From JAJZVS01 sp963708095 (GTDB lineage: Bacteria > Pseudomonadota > Alphaproteobacteria > Acetobacterales > Acetobacteraceae), in assembly GCA_963708095.1 (NCBI GenBank), contig OY970182.1:3720001-3784000 (forward strand): 64,000 nucleotides of DNA, written 5' to 3'. The translations under genes were made by a program, and so were the position numbers. The notes under the pieces are model-generated. The model was not told the DNA's origin. It was given only the letters and a program-made list of their open reading frames with translations, and made no database searches. This document shows positions 18,296-26,849 of this stretch, piece by piece; position 1 is the stretch's first letter; each line of letters starts with the position of its first letter.

Positions 18296-21200
18296 TCTCC
18301 TCCGTCTTCATCCGCCGGCCGCGGCTCGCCATCGTCATCGCCATCGTCATCACCATCGCCGGGGCGATCGCGATGACGCGCATCCCGGTGGCGCAGTTGC
18401 CGGACATCGTGCCGCCGCAGGTCATCGTGTCCACCACCTATCCCGGCGCCTCCGCCGAGACGGTGGAAGCCGCCGTCGCCGAGCCGATCGAGGCGCAGGT
18501 GGTCGGCGTCGACAACATGATCTACATGCAGTCGACCAGCGGCAACGACGGCAGCTACTCGCTGGCGGTCAGTTTCGCGCTCGGCACCAACCCCGACATC
18601 GACACCGTCAACGTCAACAACCGGGTGCAGGCGGCACTGTCGCAACTGCCGCCGGAGGTGCAGGCCGAAGGCCTGACGGTGCAGAAGAAATCCTCGGCGG
18701 TGCTGATGTTCGTGGCGTTCTCCGGCAGCACGCCGCAGGAAACGCCGCTCTACGTCGCCAACTACGTGCTGATCCACGTGCTGGATGCGGTCTCCCGCAC
18801 ACCCGGCGTCGGCCAGGCCAACCTGTTCAGCAAGCTCAACTACTCCATGCGGGTGTGGTTCCACACCGACAAGCTGGTGAGCCTCGGCCTGACGCCCACC
18901 GACATCGTCAACGCGATCAACGCGCAGAACGTGGTGGCGCCGATCGGGCGCATCGGCGCGCGGCCGATCGGCGATAACCAGCAGTTCCAGTTCAACCTGC
19001 AGACCCAGGGCCGGCTCGTCACCGCCAAGCAGTTCGGCAACATCATCATCCGCGCCAACCCGAACGGCTCGGTTCTGCGGCTGCACGACGTCGCTTCGGT
19101 CGACCTTGGCGCGCAGAACATGGACAGCGAGGCCCGGCTGAACGGCGAGCCGGCGGTGCCTGTCGGCATCTACCTATCGCCCGGGGCCAACGCCGTCTCG
19201 ACCGCCGCGGCGGTGCGCGCGACCCTCGCCAAGCTCTCGGCGCAGTTCCCGCCGGGCATGAAGATGAACGTGCTGTACGACACCACCACCTTTGTCTCCG
19301 ACACGATCCGTGAGGTGCTGACCACCTTGCTGGAGGCGTTCGGGCTGGTGGTGATCGTGGTGTTCCTGTTCCTCGGCAACGTGCGGGCCACCATCATCCC
19401 GATCATCGCCGTGCCGGTTAGCCTGATCGGCACCTTCGCCGGGCTGTCGGCGCTCGGCTTCTCGGTCAATACGGTCACCCTGCTCGCGATGGTGCTGGCG
19501 ATCGGCATCGTCGTCGACGACGCGATCGTGGTGGTGGAGAACGTCGAACGAGTGATGGGGGAGGACCCGCATCTCACCGCCGCGGAAGCAACCGACAAGG
19601 CAATGCGCCAGATCACCGGGCCGATCATCGCGATCTCGCTCGTGCTGCTGTCGGTGTTCGTGCCGGTGGGCTTCATCCCCGGGCTGTCGGGCATCCTGTT
19701 CCGCCAGTTCGCCGTCACGATGACCTTCGCCATGCTGATCTCGGCGATCTGCGCGCTGACCTTGTCGCCGGCGCTGTGCGCGGTGTTCCTGCGTCACCAC
19801 GGCACGCCGCGCGGACCGCTCGGCTGGGTGATGGGTGGGATCGACCGGGTGCGCGGCGGCTACGCCTCCGTGGTCACGCGGCTGGTGCGCCTCGCGGTGC
19901 TCGGCCTCGTGCTGGTGGGCGTCGTCGCGGTCGGTGCAGGCTGGCTCTCGGCGCGCACGCCCACGGGGTTCCTGCCGGAAGAAGACCAGGGGGCGTTCTT
20001 CGTCTCCATCCAGTTGCCGGACGGCGCCTCGGTCGCGCGCTCGGCGGCGGTGGCGACGCGCGTCACCGACATGCTGAAGAAGATGCCGCAGGTCGACGAG
20101 ACCCTGGCGATCATCGGTTTCTCCCTGCTCGACGGCGGCGTGCAGGAACCGAACTCCGCCTTCGTGGTCGTGCATCTGAAGCCGTTCGCCAACCGCGCAG
20201 GCGTCGCGAACTCGGTGGAGGCCGTGATCGGCCGCACCTTTGGTGCGGTCAGCGGCATCCGATCCGCCGTGATCTTCCCGTTCAACCTGCCGCCGATCAT
20301 CGGCCTCGGCACTGGTTCGGGCTTCCAGTACGTGCTGGAGGCGTTGGAAGGACAGGATCCGGTCAAGAACGGCCAGGTGATGCGCGGGCTGGTGGCGGCG
20401 GCGAACCGCGATCCGCTGCTCTCGCGCGTGTTCTCCACCTACACCGCCAGCAATCCGTCGCTGTTCCTCGACGTGGACCGGTCCAAGGCGGCGGCGCTCG
20501 GGCTCAACCTGGCGGATGTGTACACCGCGCTGCAGGCCACCCTGGGCGGCATCTACGTCAACAACTTCAACCTGTATGGCCGCACCTGGCAGGTGAACAT
20601 CGAGGGCGAGCCGAACGATCGCAACGACATCAACGCGATCTGGAAGATCTTCGTCCGCAACAACCAGGGCCAGATGGTGCCGCTGCGTTCGATCGCGTCC
20701 TTGCACGTGGTCACTGGGCCGCAGGTCATCACCCGCTACAACAACTACCGCGCCGTCGTCATCAACGGCGGGCCGGCGCCGGGCGTGTCGTCGGGCACCG
20801 CACTCGCCGAGATGGCGAAGCTGTCGGCGAAGACCCTGCCGCCGGGCTATGGCTTCGAATGGACCGGCACCGCCTATCAGCAGGAACTGGCGGCGGGCCA
20901 GACCGGCGCCATCCTCGGGATCGCGGTATTGTTCGCCTACCTGTTCCTGGTCGGGCTGTATGAAAGCTGGACCATCCCGATCCCGGTGCTGCTGTCAGTC
21001 GTGGTTGGCATCCTGGGCGCCTTCATCGGCATCGAGCTTGGCGGCCTGTCGCTCGACCTCTATTCGCAGATCGGGCTGGTCGTGCTGATCGCGCTGGCGG
21101 CGAAGAACGCCATCCTGATCATCGAGTTCGCGAAGGAACAACGCGAAGCCGGCATGCCGATCGAGGAAGCGGCGGTGCTGGGCGCCCGGATGCGGTTCCG

Positions 21201-21438
21201 CGCCGTGATGATGACCTCCATCGCCTTCGTCGCCGGGCTGCTGCCGCTGGTGCTGGCACAAGGTGCGGCCATGCTCAGCCGGCGCGACGTCGGCACCGCC
21301 GTGTTCGCCGGCATGATCGCGGCCAGCTCGGTTGGGATCTTCCTGATCCCGATGCTGTACGTGACGTTCCAGACCTCGCGCGAATGGGTGAAGGCCCGGA
21401 CGGGACGCCGGACGAGCAGGCCCGGCGGGGCGCACTGA
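18292..21438 (+). CDS. efflux RND transporter permease (HAE1/AcrB type)
   Basis: A 1048-residue inner-membrane proton/drug antiporter of the AcrB-MdtF size class. The proton-relay aspartates D409 and D410 lie in VLAIGIVVDDAIVVVENVER, and the partner lysine is in LIALAAKNAILIIEFAKEQ. Family landmarks PGASAETVE, SGxxGxN-type early periplasmic loops and the repeat of the 12-TM topology are all present. It is coupled to its adaptor by a four-base overlap. Substrates are typically lipophilic drugs or solvents; specificity is not visible. Confidence 0.95.
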   Translation: MISSVFIRRPRLAIVIAIVITIAGAIAMTRIPVAQLPDIVPPQVIVSTTYPGASAETVEAAVAEPIEAQVVGVDNMIYMQSTSGNDGSYSLAVSFALGTNPDIDTVNVNNRVQAALSQLPPEVQAEGLTVQKKSSAVLMFVAFSGSTPQETPLYVANYVLIHVLDAVSRTPGVGQANLFSKLNYSMRVWFHTDKLVSLGLTPTDIVNAINAQNVVAPIGRIGARPIGDNQQFQFNLQTQGRLVTAKQFGNIIIRANPNGSVLRLHDVASVDLGAQNMDSEARLNGEPAVPVGIYLSPGANAVSTAAAVRATLAKLSAQFPPGMKMNVLYDTTTFVSDTIREVLTTLLEAFGLVVIVVFLFLGNVRATIIPIIAVPVSLIGTFAGLSALGFSVNTVTLLAMVLAIGIVVDDAIVVVENVERVMGEDPHLTAAEATDKAMRQITGPIIAISLVLLSVFVPVGFIPGLSGILFRQFAVTMTFAMLISAICALTLSPALCAVFLRHHGTPRGPLGWVMGGIDRVRGGYASVVTRLVRLAVLGLVLVGVVAVGAGWLSARTPTGFLPEEDQGAFFVSIQLPDGASVARSAAVATRVTDMLKKMPQVDETLAIIGFSLLDGGVQEPNSAFVVVHLKPFANRAGVANSVEAVIGRTFGAVSGIRSAVIFPFNLPPIIGLGTGSGFQYVLEALEGQDPVKNGQVMRGLVAAANRDPLLSRVFSTYTASNPSLFLDVDRSKAAALGLNLADVYTALQATLGGIYVNNFNLYGRTWQVNIEGEPNDRNDINAIWKIFVRNNQGQMVPLRSIASLHVVTGPQVITRYNNYRAVVINGGPAPGVSSGTALAEMAKLSAKTLPPGYGFEWTGTAYQQELAAGQTGAILGIAVLFAYLFLVGLYESWTIPIPVLLSVVVGILGAFIGIELGGLSLDLYSQIGLVVLIALAAKNAILIIEFAKEQREAGMPIEEAAVLGARMRFRAVMMTSIAFVAGLLPLVLAQGAAMLSRRDVGTAVFAGMIAASSVGIFLIPMLYVTFQTSREWVKARTGRRTSRPGGAH

Positions 21439-21544
21439 CGGCCGGCGGCGCGGGGATGCCTTGACGCCGCCGGCCGGCTTGGCCATAAGCCCGCCTCGCC
21501 TGCCCCGCGTCCCGGGGGCGGAGCGCTGTACGAGAGGTTCCGCG

Positions 21545-21844
21545 ATGTCTCGCCGCTGCCGGATCACCGGCAAGACCGTGCTGACGGGCAACAACGTCAG
21601 CCACGCCAACAACAAGACCCGCCGCCGCTTCCTGCCCAACATGCAGGTGGCCTCGCTGCTGTCCGACACTCTCGGTACCGCGATCCGACTGCGGCTCTGC
21701 ACCCGTGCGATCCGCACCGTGGAATCGAAGGGCGGGATCGACGCCTTTCTGCTGAACACGCCCAACCGGCGGCTCGGGCCCGAGGTGCAGACGATCAAGC
21801 GCCGCCTGCTGCGCGCCCAGGCCAAACGCGCCGCCCAGGCCTGA
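21545..21844 (+). CDS. rpmB: 50S ribosomal protein L28
   Basis: A 99-residue L28 that binds 23S rRNA. The diagnostic start MSRRCRITGKTVLTGNNVSHANNKTRRRF and the block LRLCTRAIRTVESKGGIDAFL match alphaproteobacterial L28. ATG 21545 is preceded by GAGAGG. It follows the RND gene by 106 bases but is probably transcribed independently as a housekeeping gene. A 17-bp-period tandem repeat begins over its last codons. Confidence 0.97.
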   Translation: MSRRCRITGKTVLTGNNVSHANNKTRRRFLPNMQVASLLSDTLGTAIRLRLCTRAIRTVESKGGIDAFLLNTPNRRLGPEVQTIKRRLLRAQAKRAAQA

Positions 21845-21887
21845 GCGATCACGAGGCCTGAGCGATCGCGGGACCCGAACGATCGCT
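21837..21887. repeat. 17-bp-period tandem repeat overlapping the rpmB stop
   Basis: AGGCCTGAGCGATC occurs at 21837-21850 and again at 21854-21867. A degenerate third copy ending in ACGATCGC lies near 21873-21887. The first copy includes the TGA stop of rpmB. The function is unknown; it may be simple slippage-derived sequence or part of a 3' end structure. Confidence 0.6.
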
Positions 21888-21972
21888 GGACCTCGGCAGT
21901 GACGGCGCCTGAGCCGTCTCGGTCCTTGTCTCCTCAGCCTATCCGATCACGCCGTCGCGAGCACGGTACCGC

Positions 21973-24171
21973 TCAATCCAGCCCGCCGAGCCGCAGCCCT
22001 TCCGCGTAGCGCGCGCGTCCCTCCGCGCTCTGGATGGGCGAGCGTTCCAGGGCCTGGCCCACCGAGAAGCCCGGCTCAAGCCCCAGCAGCCGGGCGCAGA
22101 CCGCCGCCGCCGCCTCCCGCCGCCCGAGGTGGCCGAGCGCGGCGAGCTGGGTCTTGTAGGCGGAGGAAAACCCCGGATTGGCGGCGATGGCCTCGCCGCC
22201 GAGCCGCACCGCCGCAGCATCGTCGCCGCGCAGGAAATGCGGCACCGCCAACGCCATGTCGAAGAAATAGCGTAGCGGGTCCTGCGGTGAGAGCTTGCGC
22301 GCCAGCCCGGCGCGACGGATCGCCTCGTCGTGGCGGCCGAGATAGGCCTCGTTCAACCCCGACAGCGACCAGCCGAGCGGCAGGTTCGGGTTGGCGGCGG
22401 CGGCGCGCGCGTGCATCGGCTCGGCGGCGGCGGCGTCGCGATCGACGAAGCCGCGCACATGGGCGGCGAGCGCCAGGCCGCGCGCGTCCTCGGGGTCGAG
22501 CGCCACCGCCGTATCGGCCAAGCTGCGCACCTGCTGCGCGGCGCCGGACGGGTCCTCCGCCCAGCCCTGGCCGACCGCGAACAGGTGCCAGTGTGCCAGC
22601 CAGGCATGCACCGACGCATTCTCCGGATCGAGCCGGCGCGAGCTGTCGAGCAACACGCCGGCGTGGACGAAGGCCTGGCGATCGAGCCGCAGCAGCCCCG
22701 GCAGCGCCTCGCGCAGGAGGCGGCGGGCGGTCGGATCGGCGACGGCCCGGCCGCGCCCCTCCCCCCACAGCAGCAGGCGTGATTCGAGCCGGGCCACCGT
22801 CTCCCCGGCGATTTCGTCCTGCAGGGTGAACAGGTTCTCGAGCGGGCGGTCGAACCGTGTGGCCCAGACCACTTCTCCGGCGGCGGCGAAATCGAGCAGG
22901 CGCATGCTGACCCGGACCAGATCGCCGCTGGACTGAATCATGCCGTCGAGAAGGAAATCGAGATCGGCCCGTTCCCACAGCGGTTCGTCCGCGCTGCCGC
23001 CGGCCGGCGCACCGACCACACCGAGCGGGATGCAGGAGATGCCGCGAAAGCGGGCGAGCGCGGCCACCAGCTCCTCCGAGAGCCCGGCGGCCAGCGCCCT
23101 GGCTTCCGCGGCGCCAGCGAGCGCGCGCAGGCCGATGACCCCGATGCGCAGGCCGCGTGGGGTGGCGGCGCCGATCCAGGTGGCGCGGGTGGCGCCGAAT
23201 CCGGATCGGGCCGGGGCGTATCCGATCAGGGCGGGTTCGCTGGGGTGTCCGGCTGTCTGCGGCGCCGGGGCAACCAACGGCACGGCGGCGACCGGCGACG
23301 GCGCCGCGACGACGCCGGGTGATCCGGCCGGCGGCGCGCCGGAAGGCAGCTGCCGCGCCGGGGACATCCCAGCCGCGGTGGCGGACGGGCCGGCGGGCGA
23401 CGCCGGGGCCAGGGCGAGCGCTTCCAGCGTGTCGCGGCGGCGCTGCTCGGCGGCGGTGGCGGCGACGGGGTCGCCGCTGCGGGCCAGGGCGGCGATCAGC
23501 GCGGCCCAGGCCGCGGCATCGGCGGGATCCTGCGCCACCAGGTGCTCGGCGGCGGCGATCGTCGCCTCCGGGGGCATGGCAGGATCAAGCGCGGCGCGCG
23601 CCAGGTTGTGCGCCACTCGGAGCAGGCGCCGCACCTCGCCGGCGATCCAGGCGTCGAGTGCCGGGTCCACCCCGGCGAGGTCGGCGAGCAGCAGCGGCCG
23701 GTGGAGTGCGAGCGCCATCGCCTGGTTCGCGCTGGCGCGGCACAAGATGGCGACATCGGTCCAGAGCCCGCGCTCCGCGAGGGCGAGTTCGCGGCGGTCC
23801 GCGCGCACCAGCGAGGCGGCGAGCGGTCCCAGGGCGGATTGCAGCTCGTGCAGCGCCTGGCGCAAGGAGCCGCGGGCCTGTTCCGGCTCCCGCCGGCTCC
23901 AGAGCAGGGCGATGAGCTCGGTGCGCAGGACGGGCTGCGGCGCGTGCATCGCCAGCACCGCCAGCAGCGCACGCGTCTTGCGGGCGCGGGGCAGGACCGG
24001 GCGGCCCGCCGCATCGGCAGCGCGCATGCCGCCGAACAGATGGACCGCGAGCAGCGTCGGCAAGCCGGCGGCCGAGGTAAGGGATTCGGGGCTCAGGGCG
24101 AGCTCCGGCTGGGTGCTCAGGGTCCGAAGGCCTTTCCTGGGCGCGACCGGGGGGCTCCGGCCGTTCGGCAC
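21973..24171 (-). CDS. SARP-type transcriptional regulator (BTAD) with TolB-like and TPR regions
   Basis: A 732-residue regulator. Residues about 40-235 form an OmpR-like DNA-binding region (LFGGMRAADAAGRPVLPRARKTRALLAVLAMH) followed by a bacterial transcriptional activator domain. Residues about 330-470 (IGVIGLRALAGAAEARALAAGLSEEL...) match the FlgO/TolB-like segment common in adenylate-cyclase-type and SARP regulators. The rest is made of TPR-like helices. The start at 24171 is GTG with a weak ribosome binding site; a later start is possible. SARP proteins bind direct repeats near -35 boxes and activate nearby clusters. It is divergent from the small-peptide locus, which is the obvious candidate target. 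Confidence 0.82.
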   Translation of the reverse strand: MPNGRSPPVAPRKGLRTLSTQPELALSPESLTSAAGLPTLLAVHLFGGMRAADAAGRPVLPRARKTRALLAVLAMHAPQPVLRTELIALLWSRREPEQARGSLRQALHELQSALGPLAASLVRADRRELALAERGLWTDVAILCRASANQAMALALHRPLLLADLAGVDPALDAWIAGEVRRLLRVAHNLARAALDPAMPPEATIAAAEHLVAQDPADAAAWAALIAALARSGDPVAATAAEQRRRDTLEALALAPASPAGPSATAAGMSPARQLPSGAPPAGSPGVVAAPSPVAAVPLVAPAPQTAGHPSEPALIGYAPARSGFGATRATWIGAATPRGLRIGVIGLRALAGAAEARALAAGLSEELVAALARFRGISCIPLGVVGAPAGGSADEPLWERADLDFLLDGMIQSSGDLVRVSMRLLDFAAAGEVVWATRFDRPLENLFTLQDEIAGETVARLESRLLLWGEGRGRAVADPTARRLLREALPGLLRLDRQAFVHAGVLLDSSRRLDPENASVHAWLAHWHLFAVGQGWAEDPSGAAQQVRSLADTAVALDPEDARGLALAAHVRGFVDRDAAAAEPMHARAAAANPNLPLGWSLSGLNEAYLGRHDEAIRRAGLARKLSPQDPLRYFFDMALAVPHFLRGDDAAAVRLGGEAIAANPGFSSAYKTQLAALGHLGRREAAAAVCARLLGLEPGFSVGQALERSPIQSAEGRARYAEGLRLGGLD

Positions 24172-24239
24172 GATGGGAACGACAAAATACTAACGTATGG
24201 CGGCGGGGTATTGCAACCTTAACGTGCATCATCGCCGGT

Positions 24240-24443
24240 GCAATCGGGTGAACCGGAGAATTTCCGTGGGCGGCGGCTTGACCTCTCCCGCTCTCGCGAG
24301 CTTGGGCCGCGAAGCGGACCAAGGTCGGTTCGCGTAGCGGATCGGGTGAGGGAACCGCGTCACGCGCCCTCACCCGCCGTGCTGCGCACGGCGACCTCTC
24401 CCGCAAGCGGGAGAGGTGAACGACCGGAGGTTCACCCGATTGC
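24240..24443. repeat. composite palindromic element with GCAATCGGGTGAACC ends
   Basis: The ends at 24240-24254 and 24429-24443 are perfect 15-bp inverted repeats. Inside are a degenerate CTCTCCCGC copy near 24281-24300 and a complete hairpin at 24394-24417 (ACCTCTCCCGC, two-base loop, GCGGGAGAGGT). The element occupies about 200 bases of the divergent region between the SARP gene and the peptide locus. The inner hairpin recurs at 42.3 and 49.3 kb, and the outer motif resembles those at 16.0 and 44.1 kb. Confidence 0.8.
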
Positions 24444-24527
24444 CCTGGCATCGTCGCTGGTGCAATCGCCATGCTGCCGGTCGCGACGGGCCCCCTGGGC
24501 GACGATGCCGCGTGACCGGCTTTCCGG

Positions 24528-24587
24528 AGGAATATTCACCTATATTAGGAATATATACTTGACACCCGGAGGCCGATCGGGCAAAAT
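24528..24587 (+). promoter_or_regulatory. strong sigma-70-type promoter with AT-rich upstream repeats
   Basis: TTGACA at 24559-24564 and CAAAAT at 24582-24587 are separated by exactly 17 bases, a near-consensus promoter in otherwise very GC-rich DNA. Upstream, AGGAATAT occurs twice (24528-24535 and 24547-24554), 19 bases apart. This AT-rich stretch is exceptional for the window. Direct repeats just upstream of a -35 box are the kind of site SARP activators use, so the divergent regulator may act here; that link is inference. Confidence 0.65.
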
Positions 24588-24593
24588 GCTCAG

Positions 24594-24670
24594 GTCAACG
24601 GGCGACCTGCGCCCCGCGCGAATCGGGCACGCTTCGGCCCGGCCACCCCACCGGGTGGCCGGGCCGTTTT
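24594..24670 (+). ncRNA. candidate short RNA or attenuated leader
   Basis: The interval between the predicted transcription start (about 7 bases after the -10 box) and the intrinsic terminator encodes no obvious peptide and would give a transcript of roughly 75 bases. It is either a small RNA or a leader whose terminator must be overcome to express the downstream peptide. The exact 5' end is inferred from promoter spacing. No known riboswitch class was recognised. Confidence 0.4.
24635..24670 (+). terminator. perfect 14-bp intrinsic terminator / attenuator
   Basis: CGGCCCGGCCACCC (24635-24648) pairs perfectly with 24653-24666 across a four-base loop and is followed by TTTT (24667-24670). It lies about 45 bases downstream of the promoter's -10 box and 68 bases before the peptide start. 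Transcription from the promoter should therefore usually end here, giving either a short RNA of about 75 bases or a regulated leader for the peptide gene. Confidence 0.75.
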
Positions 24671-24738
24671 GCGCTGTACGGTCTGCCGGGCGCCGTCGGC
24701 CGGGCTGACATCCCTCCTGCACGCGAAGGGCCTTCGCA

Positions 24739-24945
24739 ATGAACATTCAGACCACCCCGCTGCCGGCCGCGATCGTTGTGGCCGAGACCGCCGATGCCGG
24801 CACCATCCGCCTGGGCGCGGGCATGCGCCGCCCGACGCTTGTGGCCACCGCCGCCGTCCCCGCCGTCTCCGCGGCGAGCGTCGCCGATAACGGCCGCATC
24901 CGGCTCGGCGCCGGCATGCGCGTGCCCGGCCGCCGGCACGGCTGA
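24739..24945 (+). CDS. small peptide with duplicated IRLGAGMR motif (possible precursor peptide)
   Basis: A 68-residue peptide. Two copies of the motif G-x-IRLGAGMR lie at residues 21-30 and 52-61, as GTIRLGAGMRRP and GRIRLGAGMRVP, separated by an Ala/Val/Ser linker. The DNA of the two copies differs at third codon positions (CGC/CGG, CTG/CTC, GCG/GCC) while the residues are identical, which suggests selection on the peptide. A GAAGGGCC sequence precedes ATG 24739. It is downstream of a strong promoter and terminator and 156 bases upstream of a DUF6065-like gene. The layout (leader, repeated core) resembles multi-core peptide precursors, but no known modifying enzyme is adjacent, so the function is open. 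Confidence 0.6.
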   Translation: MNIQTTPLPAAIVVAETADAGTIRLGAGMRRPTLVATAAVPAVSAASVADNGRIRLGAGMRVPGRRHG

Positions 24946-24960
24946 ACGCGGCGCCGTGCT

Positions 24961-24993
24961 CGGGGCCGAGGGTGGTTGCCGCCGTCGGCCCCG
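24961..24993 (+). other. hairpin after the small-peptide stop
   Basis: CGGGGCCGA (24961-24969) and TCGGCCCCG (24985-24993) form a perfect 9-bp stem with a 15-base loop, beginning 15 bases after the peptide's stop. No T-run follows, so it is not a standard terminator. It may stabilise the upstream mRNA or separate expression of the peptide from the DUF6065-like gene. Confidence 0.45.
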
Positions 24994-25101
24994 TCCGCCG
25001 GGCGACGTCCGGGCTTTCCGCCGGCAGCACCCGGATCTGCGTTCCCTCGCCGGTCAGCCAGCGGCCGCCGGCCCGACCGGAGGTCAGAAGGATCGAGACC
25101 C

Positions 25102-25905
25102 ATGCCACCCTCCCCCGTAATCCCCGCCGCGCCCGCCGCCGGCCCGATCGCCCGTTTCTATCGCCTGATCGAGGCTGCCCGGCCGCCGCAGCGCGCGGAC
25201 CGTTCCGCCGCCGGCACCCTGCCCACCCGCGCCTATCGGTATTGCGAGGCGGTCACCAGCGCCACCGGCTACGGCTGGTGGGTGTTCCCGCCGATCGACC
25301 TGGAGCTGCGCTGGGACGGGGTGGATGTCTTCTGGCGCTGCGCCGGGCTGGACGACTGGCTGGCACTGGCGCCGGCCGCGCAGTTCCCGCACCAGGCGGC
25401 CAGATTCGACGCCGCGGCGCCACCCGATCTTGCGGGCTGCTCGCCGCCGTTCCTGACCGTGCTGCCGGAGCCGGGGGCGGTGCAGATCTGGACCGGGCTG
25501 ATGGCGCGGACCGCGCCAGGCTGGAGTTTGCTCGCCCGCGCGCCCGCGAACCTGCCAGGGACCAGCGGCTATGCGCTGTGGGAGGGGATCGTGGAGACCG
25601 ACCGCTGGTTCGGCCCGCTGTTCACCAACCTGCGGCTGACCCGCACCGACCGTCCGGTGGCGCTGCCGGCCGACCTGCCGCTGCTGCTGGCCCAGCCGGT
25701 GCCGCGCATCGCCTATGCCGAGGCGACCCTGGCGGCGAGCGCGTTCGTCCCCGGGATGGACGGGCTGACCGCGGCGGACTGGGACGACTACCACCGCTCC
25801 ATCGTGGCGCCGGCGGCGGATCCGGACCGAGCGCCGGGCAGCTATGCGGTGGCGGCGCGCAAGCGGGCGCGCGGGGCATGCCCGTTCGCGGCGGCGGCGG
25901 CCTAA
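25102..25905 (+). CDS. DUF6065-like protein of unknown function
   Basis: A 267-residue soluble protein with no signal peptide. It is rich in Trp, Tyr and Arg. The blocks AYRYCEAVTSATGYGWWVFPP, ELRWDG and YALWEGIVETDRWFGPLFTNLRL resemble the layout I recall for DUF6065 (an AYRC segment, a GW segment, WDG, and an EGIVETDW segment). The family assignment is from memory and tentative, and the function is unknown. ATG 25102 follows AGAAGGATCGAG. It lies downstream of the repeated-motif peptide on the same strand, so a functional link (modification, binding or export of the peptide) is a reasonable hypothesis only. Confidence 0.6.
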   Translation: MPPSPVIPAAPAAGPIARFYRLIEAARPPQRADRSAAGTLPTRAYRYCEAVTSATGYGWWVFPPIDLELRWDGVDVFWRCAGLDDWLALAPAAQFPHQAARFDAAAPPDLAGCSPPFLTVLPEPGAVQIWTGLMARTAPGWSLLARAPANLPGTSGYALWEGIVETDRWFGPLFTNLRLTRTDRPVALPADLPLLLAQPVPRIAYAEATLAASAFVPGMDGLTAADWDDYHRSIVAPAADPDRAPGSYAVAARKRARGACPFAAAAA

Positions 25906-26018
25906 CCGGGGCCGCGCCGGTCTCCCGGCGCGTCGGGCGGCGTGGCGTCGTGCCGCTCGTCGTTGCCACAAGCCCGCCATTCCTCCATCTACCGTGAGGC
26001 AAGACGCGAGGATCCAGA

Positions 26019-26849
26019 ATGGCCTTTCTCACCGAACCCGAGCCCGAACGCGGCGCGGTGCTGCCGGTGCTGCCCGGCATCCGGCGCATCGTCGCCGCGA
26101 ACCCCGGGCCGATGACCTATCACGGCACCAATACCTACCTGATCGAAACGCCGGACGGCCTCGTGGTGCTCGACCCCGGCCCCGACGAGCCGGCGCATGT
26201 CGCGGCCATCCTCCGCGCCACCGGCGGCAAGGTGGACCTGATCCTGCTGTCGCACACCCATCACGACCACCTGGAAGCCACCCCGGCGCTGGCCGCCGCC
26301 ACCGGCGCGCGCACCGCCGGCTTTCGCGCCAGCGCCGTCGCGAGCTTCGATCCCGACATCAAGCTCGACGACGGCGCCACCATCGCCGGCATGAGCGCGC
26401 TGCACACGCCGGGACACGCCTCGGACCACCTGTGCTACGCGCTCGCAGCCCGGGACGGCACCGCGGTGCTGTTCAGCGCCGATCATGTGATGTCCTGGAG
26501 CTCCAGCGTGGTCAGCCCGCCCGATGGCGACATGGGCGCCTATTTCGCCAGCCTGAAGCGGGTGCAGGACCGGCGCGACGACGTGTTCCTGCCCGGCCAC
26601 GGCCCGGCGCTGCCCGAACCGCAGAAACTGACCCGTGCCCTGCTGTTCCACCGCGTGGAACGCGAGCACGCGATCCTCGCCCGGCTCGGCAAAGCCGTCA
26701 TGACGACGGCGGCACTGCGCGACGCGCTCTATTCGCAGACCAACCCCCGCCTGCAACGCGCCGCCGAGCGCAACGTGCTCGCCCACCTGCTGAAACTGAA
26801 CGCCGACGGCAAGGTCATCCGCGACGGCGAGGCCTGGCGCACCGCCTGA
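26019..26849 (+). CDS. MBL-fold metallo-hydrolase (LACTB2-like)
   Basis: A 276-residue metallo-beta-lactamase-fold hydrolase. The zinc-binding motif HTHHDH is at residues 79-84. Further ligands are in LHTPGHASDHLCY and LFSADHVM and the late FLPGHGPAL. A C-terminal winged-helix-like tail (about 205-276) is typical of the LACTB2/RNase-Z-like subgroup. The start ATG 26019 lies after CGAGGATCCAGA. It is probably a single-gene unit. Its substrate may be a nucleic acid or a thioester; this cannot be decided from sequence. Confidence 0.88.
   Translation: MAFLTEPEPERGAVLPVLPGIRRIVAANPGPMTYHGTNTYLIETPDGLVVLDPGPDEPAHVAAILRATGGKVDLILLSHTHHDHLEATPALAAATGARTAGFRASAVASFDPDIKLDDGATIAGMSALHTPGHASDHLCYALAARDGTAVLFSADHVMSWSSSVVSPPDGDMGAYFASLKRVQDRRDDVFLPGHGPALPEPQKLTRALLFHRVEREHAILARLGKAVMTTAALRDALYSQTNPRLQRAAERNVLAHLLKLNADGKVIRDGEAWRTA

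Noticed and set aside
24240..24443. Considered as a CRISPR-like array because of the recurring CTCTCCCGC units
   Set aside because: Units are palindromic, irregularly spaced and in inverted rather than direct order; no cas genes are present.
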